A stretch of DNA of 13,429 nucleotides, from positions 1-13,429 of the forward strand of contig CAZHST010000069.1 in NCBI GenBank assembly GCA_964535215.1, in the 5' to 3' direction. Positions within the stretch are counted from its first letter, which is position 1, and each line of letters begins with the position of its first letter. Below are positions 6,164-12,906 of this stretch, one piece after another. Source of the stretch: JACQHM01 sp964535215 (GTDB lineage Bacteria; Methylomirabilota; Methylomirabilia; Methylomirabilales; JACQHM01). Below the pieces are notes generated by a model that had not been told where the DNA came from, did no database searches, and worked only from the letters and a program-made list of their open reading frames with translations. The position numbers were made by a program, and so were the translations under genes.

Positions 6164-7846
6164 ATGGCAACCGTGAGAGAAGCCCAATTCCGCACCTGCT
6201 CGGTGACTGGCCTCAAGGTCCACCTCCCGGCCGAGAGGCTGATCATCGCCAATGCGACGGCGGCGGTGGTCTTCCTCTTAATCGGCGGGATCCTGGCCCT
6301 GCTCATCGCCCTAACCCGCTGGCCGGCTGTCCAGCTCCTTCCGGCGGCTCTCTTCTACCGCTTTGTCACCGCCCACGGGATCAACATGCTGGTCTTCTGG
6401 ATCGTCTTCTTCGAGGTGGCCGGCCTCTACTTCGGGGGGGCCGTCCTGTTAAATGCCCGCCTGGTGCAACCCGGCCTGGGCTGGCTGGCCTTCTTCCTGA
6501 TGCTGGCCGGAGCGATCCTCACCGACGTCATCGTCTTCACCGGGAAGGCCGACGTGATGTTCACGGCCTACGTCCCCCTGAAGGCCCATCCCCTCTTCTA
6601 CCTCGGGATCCTCCTTTTTGCCGTCGGGACCCTCATCGCGGTCTTGCTCTTCTTTGCCACGGTCGTCGTGGCGAAGGCGGAAGGGCGGTACAGCGGCTCC
6701 GTCCCCCTGGTAACCTTCGGCCTGCTGACGGCGGCCATCATCGCCCTCTTCACGCTCCTGGCCGGGGCCCTCACCTTTCTTCCCACCTTCCTCTGGTCCC
6801 TCGGCCTGATCAGCGGCATTGACCCCGGGGTCTACCGGGTCCTCTTCTGGGCCTTCGGCCATCCCGCCCAGCAGGTCAACCTGGCGGCCACGGTCGCCGT
6901 CTGGTATGCCCTGACCGCCTTGACGACGGGGGCCAGGCCGATCAACGAGAAGCTCTCCCGCCTGGCCTTTCTCCTCTACATCCTGTTCATCAACTTAGGC
7001 TCGATGCACCACCTCCTGGTGGATCCCGCCTTAAGCACCCCAAACCGCATCCTGAACACGAGCTACTTTATGTATCTCGCCGTGCTGGGGAGCATGATCC
7101 ACGCCTTCTCGATCCCGGCGGGGGTGGAGGTGGTCCAGCGGGCCAGGGGCTATACAAGGGGGCTCTTCGGGTGGCTGAAAAAGGCGCCCTGGAGGGAGCC
7201 CGGCTTCTCCGCCGCCGCCCTTTCGTTTCTCATCTTTGGATTCTTGGGCGGGACCTCCGGGGTGATCATTGGAACGATGCAGCAAAATATCGGAGCCCAC
7301 AACACGCTCAGGGTCCCGGGCCACTTCCACGCGACGGTGGTGGCCGGGACCACCCTCGCCTTCATGGGCCTCGCTTACTACGTCATTCCGCTGATCGCCC
7401 GGCGCGAGCTGGTGGGGAAAGGGTGGGCGAGGGTTCAGCCCTACATCTTTGCCCTGGGGGTTACCCTGATGGTTTTGGGGATGAACTTTTCGGGGGCCCT
7501 GGGGATCCCCCGGAGGACTTGGAGTGTGAGCTATGCCGGAGCCCCCCTGGCGGTCAAGCTTCCCACGATGGCCTCTGTCACCCTCGGGATGGTGGGCATC
7601 GGGGGCCTCATCGCCGTCCTCGGCCTCCTGATCTTTGTCGGCATCGCGGTGCTTTCGCTCCTTTTCGGGCGGGGGGTCCCCGGCGGGGGGGTGGCCCTTC
7701 CCCTGACTCCCCCGGGGCATCCCGCCAATCCCGAAGAGCCCCACGCCCCCGGGACGCTTACGCTGGTGTTCATCTTCCTCGCCTGGTTTGCCTTCTTTTA
7801 CTTCCTTGGCTGGTGGTTGCTGTCACAAGTCTGGGGAATCCGGTAA
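6164..7846 (+). CDS. Heme-copper oxidoreductase subunit I, B-family-like, active-site Tyr replaced by Gln; probable NO reductase
   Basis: The 560-aa protein shows 13 transmembrane segments, as in ba3-type subunit I. Low-spin heme ligands are His71 (TAHGIN) and His389; the high-spin heme ligand is His387 (PGHFHA); CuB ligands are His233 (FGHPAQQ), His282 and His283 (GSMHHLLVDP). In Thermus ba3 oxidase the CuB ligands carry the same numbers and Tyr237 is cross-linked to His233. Here residue 237 is Gln (codon 6872-6874). Helix VII also lacks a Tyr at the C-family (cbb3) position, where Ile276 stands. Oxygen reductases need this Tyr; its loss is a hallmark of NO reductases derived from the superfamily, such as the CuA-containing non-canonical NORs (eNOR, sNOR and relatives). 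I read it as a CuA-type NO reductase, subtype undetermined; an unusual oxidase is not excluded. ATG 6164 is preferred over GTG 6155 because GGGAG at 6151-6155 is spaced for it. Confidence 0.82.
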   Translation: MATVREAQFRTCSVTGLKVHLPAERLIIANATAAVVFLLIGGILALLIALTRWPAVQLLPAALFYRFVTAHGINMLVFWIVFFEVAGLYFGGAVLLNARLVQPGLGWLAFFLMLAGAILTDVIVFTGKADVMFTAYVPLKAHPLFYLGILLFAVGTLIAVLLFFATVVVAKAEGRYSGSVPLVTFGLLTAAIIALFTLLAGALTFLPTFLWSLGLISGIDPGVYRVLFWAFGHPAQQVNLAATVAVWYALTALTTGARPINEKLSRLAFLLYILFINLGSMHHLLVDPALSTPNRILNTSYFMYLAVLGSMIHAFSIPAGVEVVQRARGYTRGLFGWLKKAPWREPGFSAAALSFLIFGFLGGTSGVIIGTMQQNIGAHNTLRVPGHFHATVVAGTTLAFMGLAYYVIPLIARRELVGKGWARVQPYIFALGVTLMVLGMNFSGALGIPRRTWSVSYAGAPLAVKLPTMASVTLGMVGIGGLIAVLGLLIFVGIAVLSLLFGRGVPGGGVALPLTPPGHPANPEEPHAPGTLTLVFIFLAWFAFFYFLGWWLLSQVWGIR

Positions 7847-7895
7847 AGGGGTGAGTGGGCAGGAAACCCGGACACCTGAGGGAGGAGCTTAAGCC

Positions 7896-9032
7896 ATGGC
7901 AGACGTCAGGAACTGGCAGATCGGCCGGCCGATGGCGTACCCCTTTGAAGAGGCCAGGCCCAAGCGGCAGTTCGCAGCCGTCTTCGACCTGAACAAGTGC
8001 ATCGGCTGCCAGACCTGTACGATGGCCTGCAAAACCACCTGGACCGTAGGGAAGGGGCAGGAGTACATGCAGTGGAACAACGTGGAGACCAAACCCTACG
8101 GCGGCTATCCCATGGGGTGGGATGTCCGGATCCTGGAGAAGCTGGGGCCCCAGGAGTGGGAAGGGGGCACCTATACGGGGAAGACGATCTTCGAGGCGGC
8201 CCCGCCGGGGGAGACGGTCCTCGGGTATCTCAAGGAGGATCTCGACTGGGCCCACTCGAACGCCGGAGAAGACGAGGCCTACGGGATGCTGGACAAGGGG
8301 GCCTACCTCACCATGCCCACCCATGCCCTCTGGTTTTTCTACCTCCCGAGGATCTGCATGCACTGCACCTATCCCGCCTGCCTCGCCGCCTGCCCGAGGC
8401 AGGCCATCTACAAGCGCCGAGAGGATGGGATCGTCCTGGTGGATCAGGAGCGGTGCCGGGGCTACCGGGAGTGTGTCAGGGCCTGCCCCTATGGAAAGGT
8501 CCTCTTTAACCCCGTGCTCCGGATCTCCCAGAAGTGCATCGGCTGCTACCCGGCCGTGGAGCAGGGGATCCAGCCCCGGTGCGTGACGACCTGCATCGGG
8601 AAGATCCGGCTGATGGGGTTTCTCTCGAGGCCGGACGAGGTCAAACCTCACGTGCCGATGGACTTCCTGGTTTACGTCAGAAAGGTTGCCCTCCCCCTCT
8701 ATCCTCAGCTCGGTCTCGAGGGAAACATCTACTACATCCCACCGGTTCATGCACCCCGGGAGTTCCTCTACCAGATGTTTGGGCCCGGGGTGGATCAGGC
8801 CATCGAGACCTACCTGAAAGGGAGGGAGGACCCGGAGCTTCTCGGCCTCCTCCACCTCTTCGGGGATACCAAGGAGATCATCGAGACCTTCAAAGTCTTC
8901 CCAGCTATCCAGGAAGCGGCGGGGTATGACCGGAAGGGGCGGGAGATTATCCGGGTGCCGTTCAAAGAGCCGGACTCTCTTCGGCCCTTCTACGACGAGG
9001 CCCGAAAGGTCTACCGCCACAACATTACATAG
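7896..9032 (+). CDS. nxrB: Nitrite oxidoreductase / nitrate reductase iron-sulfur subunit, NxrB-type
   Basis: This 378-aa ferredoxin-like subunit carries electrons between NxrA and the heme-b subunit through four Fe-S clusters. Ligand groups are Cys35/38/41/45 (CIGCQTCTMAC), Cys154/157/162/166, Cys187-Tyr190-Cys193-Cys197 (CRGYRECVRAC) and Cys214/217/229/233. Tyr190 replaces a Cys, which in this family marks a [3Fe-4S] cluster; NarH has Trp here. The N-terminal NWQIGRPMAYPFEE and the EYMQWNNVETKPYGGYP segment resemble Nitrospira-type NxrB closely. The protein is about 50 residues shorter than the roughly 430-aa Nitrospira NxrB, mainly because the stretch between about residues 72 and 145 is shorter. 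It has no signal peptide, so it is probably exported bound to NxrA by the Tat system. The start has GGGAGGAG about 9 bases upstream. A 49-base gap separates it from the oxidase genes. Confidence 0.88.
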   Translation: MADVRNWQIGRPMAYPFEEARPKRQFAAVFDLNKCIGCQTCTMACKTTWTVGKGQEYMQWNNVETKPYGGYPMGWDVRILEKLGPQEWEGGTYTGKTIFEAAPPGETVLGYLKEDLDWAHSNAGEDEAYGMLDKGAYLTMPTHALWFFYLPRICMHCTYPACLAACPRQAIYKRREDGIVLVDQERCRGYRECVRACPYGKVLFNPVLRISQKCIGCYPAVEQGIQPRCVTTCIGKIRLMGFLSRPDEVKPHVPMDFLVYVRKVALPLYPQLGLEGNIYYIPPVHAPREFLYQMFGPGVDQAIETYLKGREDPELLGLLHLFGDTKEIIETFKVFPAIQEAAGYDRKGREIIRVPFKEPDSLRPFYDEARKVYRHNIT

Positions 9033-9043
9033 GGGGTGGTTCG

Positions 9044-9913
9044 ATGCGGACGGTCATGCGGGTTGTCCTCATCATCCCGATCCTTACGCTCACCACGGCC
9101 CTGGGTCTCGCCCAGGAGCAGCTTCTGTCCACCTACGTGGAAGGGGTGATCCCCCTGGACCCCTCGGCCCAACTCTGGGCCAAGGCACCCTCCGTCGAGG
9201 TCCCCCTCCTGCCCCAGGTCATTGCCAGACCCTTCAACCTCACCCCCTCCATCCCCTCCCTTTCGGTCAGATCAGTCCATAACGGGGTTCAGATCGCCTT
9301 CCTTCTGACCTGGAAGGATGCGACCAAGGACGCGATCATGCGCACGGATACGTTTCGGGATGCGGTGGCCGTCATGGTCCCTGTCAAAGAGAAAACGGCG
9401 ATCACCATGGGGATGCCGGGGGGGCGGGTCCTGATCCTTCACTGGAAGGCCGACTGGCAGGAGGACATGGACAAGGCCTTCGTGGACATCGCGACCCTCT
9501 ACCCCAATTTCTGGATCGACTGGTACCCCTTTGTCCCCTCCGAGCACCCCTACGACATCCGCTCCTGGACCAACCCGGAGGCCAGGAGGTATCTCACCGG
9601 ATGGGTCCTGGGGAACCCCAGGTCTCAACCGGAGAAGCGGACCCCGGTCGAGGAGCAGGTCGCTGAAGGGTTCGGGACCCTGACGACCAACTGGAAGCAG
9701 AGTACAGACGGAAGAGGGGTCTACCAAGAGGGGACATGGAAGGTCGTCATCACCCGGCCCTTTGTGGTGGGGGACCCGAATGATCCGGCGTGGGGTCCTG
9801 GAAAACAGACGGCCGTCGCCTTTGCCGCCTGGGACGGGGGGAAGGGGGAGATCGGGTCCCGGAAGGGATTCTCCGATTGGGTGACCTTGGAGATCGAACC
9901 GGTCAGGCGGTGA
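9044..9913 (+). CDS. nxrC: Heme-b gamma subunit of the molybdoenzyme, ethylbenzene-dehydrogenase-type (NxrC-like)
   Basis: The 289-aa protein has a Sec signal peptide (MRTVMRVVLIIPILTL..., cut near residues 21-24) and a beta-rich domain of the ethylbenzene dehydrogenase gamma / DMSO-reductase heme-b family. The segment MGMPGGRVLILHWKADWQ (residues 122-139) holds the expected Met and Lys axial heme ligands (Met122 or Met124, Lys135). The C-terminal AVAFAAWDGGKGE ... WVTLEIE is typical of the family. It passes electrons between NxrB and a soluble periplasmic carrier. The gene begins 11 bases after nxrB behind GGGGGTGG, so the three subunits are co-expressed. The match to the family fold is good; the symbol is given by analogy to Nxr clusters. 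Confidence 0.78.
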   Translation: MRTVMRVVLIIPILTLTTALGLAQEQLLSTYVEGVIPLDPSAQLWAKAPSVEVPLLPQVIARPFNLTPSIPSLSVRSVHNGVQIAFLLTWKDATKDAIMRTDTFRDAVAVMVPVKEKTAITMGMPGGRVLILHWKADWQEDMDKAFVDIATLYPNFWIDWYPFVPSEHPYDIRSWTNPEARRYLTGWVLGNPRSQPEKRTPVEEQVAEGFGTLTTNWKQSTDGRGVYQEGTWKVVITRPFVVGDPNDPAWGPGKQTAVAFAAWDGGKGEIGSRKGFSDWVTLEIEPVRR

Positions 9914-9915
9914 AG

Positions 9916-10638
9916 ATGACAAACGTTCAGGAGGCTATCCAGGAGGTCATCGCCCGGGGGGCTATCTACAAGCTCCTCTCTTTAGCCTTCTCCCCGCCCA
10001 ATCCCCCTGTTCTGGCCTTCTTCAAGGACGGGTTTGTGGGCAGGCTGGAAAAGGCCCTCACCTCCCTTCCCCCGGGATCCTGGCCGGACCTGACAGGGCT
10101 CGAGGAAGCAATGGCGGGACTCGGGACGCTAGAGGGGGAATACAACAGGCTCTTTAGAACCGGCCTGGCCGCGACCCCTTATGAGACCGAGTACGATCCG
10201 ATCCCCGCCGTCAGGAAGGGCCAGACCTTAGCCGACCTCCTCGGGTTCTACCAGGCCTTCGGCTTGAAGACCTCGGAACAGGTGAAGGAGTTTCCCGATC
10301 ACATCGCCGTCGAGTTGGAGTTCATGGGCCTCCTCCTCTTGAAGGAAGCCTATGCCCTCCAGGAGGGATGGAAAGAGGAGGTCGGGGTCTGCCGGGATGC
10401 CGAACGAACGTTCCTGAAGGATCACCTGGGCCGGTGGGTCTTCTCCTTCTGTGAGCAGGTCGGGGAGGTGACTTGGGCCCCGTTCTACCGGGCGAGCGCC
10501 AGGTTCCTGAAGGCCTTCCTCGTGGAAGAGCTTCAACGCTTCGGCCTTGACCCCTCTTTTGGAAAGAGGGCAGCGGACCCCTCCTCCGCCGAGGATTTCA
10601 CGTGCCCCTTCGCCAAGGCCTGTAGCGGGGGTGAGTGA
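9916..10638 (+). CDS. TorD/NarJ-type maturation chaperone for the molybdoenzyme
   Basis: The 240-aa, mostly helical, cytoplasmic protein shows the TorD/DmsD/NarJ pattern: an N-terminal helix leading into YKLLSLAFSPP, the central YETEYDP and ADLLGFYQAFGL segments (about residues 89-117), then EFPDHIAVELEFMGLL (126-140). Such chaperones bind the catalytic subunit or its Tat signal until molybdenum cofactor and Fe-S clusters are inserted, which suits NxrA here. The C-terminus has a CPFAKAC pair (Cys230, Cys236) of unknown meaning. ATG 9916 lies 2 bases after the nxrC stop; the frame stays open further upstream, but that part overlaps nxrC and is not needed. The ribosome site is weak (GGCGGTGAAG), so translational coupling to nxrC is likely. 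Confidence 0.82.
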   Translation: MTNVQEAIQEVIARGAIYKLLSLAFSPPNPPVLAFFKDGFVGRLEKALTSLPPGSWPDLTGLEEAMAGLGTLEGEYNRLFRTGLAATPYETEYDPIPAVRKGQTLADLLGFYQAFGLKTSEQVKEFPDHIAVELEFMGLLLLKEAYALQEGWKEEVGVCRDAERTFLKDHLGRWVFSFCEQVGEVTWAPFYRASARFLKAFLVEELQRFGLDPSFGKRAADPSSAEDFTCPFAKACSGGE

Positions 10639-10650
10639 AAGGAGGTCCTC

Positions 10651-12651
10651 ATGCGAAAAGCGTTCTGGGTTGGGGGGATGATCCTCACCGTCTTTCTTAC
10701 CCTTCTCCTGGCCGGGGCCCTCCAGCAACTGATCGCCGAGCATCGTCTGAAGGAGAAGATCGCCGCCATCCAGCTCCCTACCGTGCCGCCGGGGGAGAGC
10801 CCCCACACCGGCCTGATTGACATCAACACCGGGTTGGTCATGGCCCAGGCGTACGAGGCGGAAGAGAAGGCTGGGACTGACCCGACCAGGACCCTGATCA
10901 CCGGCCACCCTCCGGGGAAACCCCGTGACTACATCAAGGACTACCTCCCCTTCCCCGGCAACCGGTATCCAACCCCCCTGTTCCTCCCCGACTCCTGGTA
11001 CTTCCCGCCCATCCCGCACCAGGGCTACATTGCCCCTGAGGACTTCTATAACGATCGGGTGATCGGCCGTCCCCTGAAGATCCCGCACCAGGGCCTCAGG
11101 CGGTACATGTGTGTCAGATGCCACAACGCCAACATCGGGATGCGGGTTACCCCGGGCCTCTGGGAGATGTGGTCCAGGGGGAGCCACGCCGATATCCCTA
11201 TGGATCGTTTCGAGAAGAAGCTTCAGGCCTCCATCCTCTTAGCCGATGGAAGGATCGAGGAGTTTTTCAAAGAGGCCGGGATCCCGGGCTGGTTCCTCGA
11301 GAAGGTGCCGGGGATACGGGAGATCGCCCAAAACTACCGGAAGGTGGTGATCGAAGGGATGGGCGTCCACCCCAAGGATCTCATCGGCATCGAGAGCCCC
11401 CTCTTCGATCCGGCCAAGACGACCTATACCGTCCTCTGCATTGACTGTCATGTCAAGCCAGGGGCCTTGGAGACCAGGACGGCCGGGACCGGGATCATTC
11501 TCCCCACCATCCGGACCTGCGCCATCTGCCACGCCAAGCAATACGTCGAGCTCCTGAGCGAACTGACGGTGACGACCCCCCCGTACCCCCCTGGGCGACC
11601 CAGCCATGCCGCGGGGTGGATCTCGAACATCGCCCCTCCCTGGTACGCCAGCGTGAACCACAACCTCCAGATCGGCTGTGACCTCTGCCACAACGTCGAA
11701 GTCCGGGGCTGCGACTCCTGCCACACCCGCCACACCTTCATGGCCTCCGACGCCAGGGCCCCTAAGGCCTGCGAGGCCTGCCACATGGGCTATGACCATC
11801 CCGACGCCGAGACCTTCAAGGACAGCAAGCACGGCCACATCACCGAGACCCACCATCCGAACACCAAGGTCCTCTTGAAGGAAGCCCGTCCCGGCTCAGA
11901 CTATGTCGCCCCCACCTGCCAGTACTGCCACATGAAATACAAGGAAGGGGGCGAGACCTACATCAGCCACAATATGGCCCTGAAGGGGATCTGGCGGATG
12001 GGGACGGCGTATCATGATCCGACCGGGAAGTTCATGCCGAAGGAGGAGCCCTTGGATATGCGGGTGGTCCTCCCGAAGGCCAAGGCGGCCGGGGTGACGA
12101 CCCTGGATTTCCAGGAGCGCCGGGAGCTTTGGATCAATGTCTGTAGCGACTGCCACTCGAGCCGGTTCGCCGAGACCTATCTGGAAGTCCTGGACAACTA
12201 CATGGTCACCATGTTCAGGAGGCTGATTGAGCAGCGCAGACAGGTTCAGGCCCTCTACGAGGAGGGGCTTCTTCCGGGGTTCAAAGAGGGGGTCCGTGGG
12301 ATTGATACGGTCCGGGACTTCTTTGGGGTCAAGTGGACGCTGGATTACCCGGCCGGGCTCTGGCGCTGGTTCGCCAAGGTGGACTACGGTCCGACGGACA
12401 TCGAGCGGCGGTTCGTGGAGAGCTGGTTCCGCTATGTCCCCCAGGGCTACAAGGGGACGGCCCACGCCTCGCCTGACTGGTCCTGGCACTTAGGAGTGGC
12501 GCAGGTCTTCAAGATGGAGTCTTACATGGACGACTATGAACTCCGCCTCCGCCGTTCCCGAAACCTGGAAGAACGTTTGAAGGTCCTGGAGGACAGGGCC
12601 GGGGTGACCAGCCCGCTACGGCCTTCTACGCCCTCCCGTCTGAGACGCTGA
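10651..12651 (+). CDS. Octaheme cytochrome c, hydroxylamine oxidoreductase (HAO) family, probably lacking the P460 cross-link
   Basis: This 666-aa protein has an N-terminal membrane helix (residues 5-25, signal peptide or anchor) and eight CxxCH sites with Cys at 154, 263, 290, 343, 354, 374, 423 and 498. The run GCDSCHTRHTF, ARAPKACEACHMGYDHP and DSKHGH, then VCSDCHSSRFAETYL, corresponds to the HAO core; the C-terminal HLGVAQ segment and helical tail also match. In Nitrosomonas HAO the catalytic heme, the fourth CxxCH, is cross-linked to a Tyr that, as I recall, lies 23 residues after the His of the last CxxCH. Here that position is Leu525 (codon 12223-12225). HAO relatives without this Tyr act reductively, for example on nitrite or hydroxylamine. 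Residues 26-150 carry no heme site and include two IPHQG motifs. AAAGGAGG at 10638-10645 supports the start. Last gene of the operon. Confidence 0.82.
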   Translation: MRKAFWVGGMILTVFLTLLLAGALQQLIAEHRLKEKIAAIQLPTVPPGESPHTGLIDINTGLVMAQAYEAEEKAGTDPTRTLITGHPPGKPRDYIKDYLPFPGNRYPTPLFLPDSWYFPPIPHQGYIAPEDFYNDRVIGRPLKIPHQGLRRYMCVRCHNANIGMRVTPGLWEMWSRGSHADIPMDRFEKKLQASILLADGRIEEFFKEAGIPGWFLEKVPGIREIAQNYRKVVIEGMGVHPKDLIGIESPLFDPAKTTYTVLCIDCHVKPGALETRTAGTGIILPTIRTCAICHAKQYVELLSELTVTTPPYPPGRPSHAAGWISNIAPPWYASVNHNLQIGCDLCHNVEVRGCDSCHTRHTFMASDARAPKACEACHMGYDHPDAETFKDSKHGHITETHHPNTKVLLKEARPGSDYVAPTCQYCHMKYKEGGETYISHNMALKGIWRMGTAYHDPTGKFMPKEEPLDMRVVLPKAKAAGVTTLDFQERRELWINVCSDCHSSRFAETYLEVLDNYMVTMFRRLIEQRRQVQALYEEGLLPGFKEGVRGIDTVRDFFGVKWTLDYPAGLWRWFAKVDYGPTDIERRFVESWFRYVPQGYKGTAHASPDWSWHLGVAQVFKMESYMDDYELRLRRSRNLEERLKVLEDRAGVTSPLRPSTPSRLRR

Positions 12652-12661
12652 GTAGAAGGCC
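12620..12661. repeat. Nested inverted repeat across the 3' end and stop codon of the octaheme gene
   Basis: GGCCTTCTAC (12620-12629) is perfectly complementary to GTAGAAGGCC (12652-12661), and CGTC/GACG (12637-12640 and 12644-12647) forms an inner hairpin. The TGA stop at 12649-12651 lies inside the loop region. There is no T-run directly after it, so it is not a terminator by itself; it could protect the long mRNA from 3' exonucleases or be part of the tandem terminator. Confidence 0.5.
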
Positions 12662-12668
12662 TTCGTCC

Positions 12669-12688
12669 AAAAGGGCTAGCCCTTTTTT
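12669..12688 (+). terminator. Rho-independent terminator of the operon
   Basis: AAAAGGGCTAGCCCTTTT (12669-12686) is a perfect 18-base palindrome giving a 7-bp stem with a CTAG loop, and it continues into six T residues (12683-12688). It starts 18 bases after the octaheme stop codon. Confidence 0.75.
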
Positions 12689-12709
12689 CTTGGCAGGCTT
12701 CCCCTTCGC

Positions 12710-12745
12710 TAGCTCTAAAGGGCTATCCAGGGGGTGGTCCTTTTT
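12710..12745 (+). repeat. Copy B of the hairpin-forming intergenic repeat
   Basis: The first 16 bases match 295-310 at 14 positions. Copy B keeps the hairpin with G-U pairs where copy A has Watson-Crick pairs. It also shares the AAAGGGCTA core with the terminator 40 bases upstream. Confidence 0.45.
12717..12745 (+). terminator. Second, tandem terminator
   Basis: AAAGGGCTA (12717-12725) pairs with TGGTCCTTT (12735-12743), with seven Watson-Crick and two G-U pairs around a 9-base loop, and it runs into TTTTTC. It probably backs up the terminator at 12669-12688 and isolates the PQQ dehydrogenase gene. Bases 12746-12890 hold no gene that I can see; TATAAG at 12811-12816 is a possible -10 element but has no good -35 partner. 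Confidence 0.6.
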
Positions 12746-12906
12746 CTTCCGAAAAATGATCCGTTTGGGGGCTACCCGTGGAGGAGAGGGCGATCTATTT
12801 TATTAACGCCTATAAGGAAAGGGGGTGGGAGGAGTCCGTTCCATAAGGGGACTTGGTTCTTCAGGTGGGCTGATGAGGGCAACAATTTTTAAGGAAGGAG
12901 AGGATC

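Noticed and set aside
6164..7846. Ordinary oxygen-reducing cytochrome c oxidase
   Set aside because: All metal ligands fit, but the essential helix-VI Tyr is Gln and no C-family Tyr is present, so NO reductase is the better reading. It is kept as an alternative.
7770..9020. Long minus-strand open frame (416 aa) opposite nxrB
   Set aside because: It lies antisense to a gene with four intact Fe-S motifs and has no recognisable domain. Its composition is that of a GC-rich shadow frame.
1982..10638. Standard membrane-bound NarGHJI nitrate reductase
   Set aside because: NxrA carries a Tat signal, the gamma subunit is a soluble EbdC-like heme-b protein rather than NarI, and the beta subunit has Tyr rather than Trp at the third cluster.
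10228..11187. Minus-strand open frame of 319 aa across the chaperone/octaheme junction
   Set aside because: It overlaps two well-supported genes on the other strand, is rich in Gly, Pro and Arg, and shows no domain.
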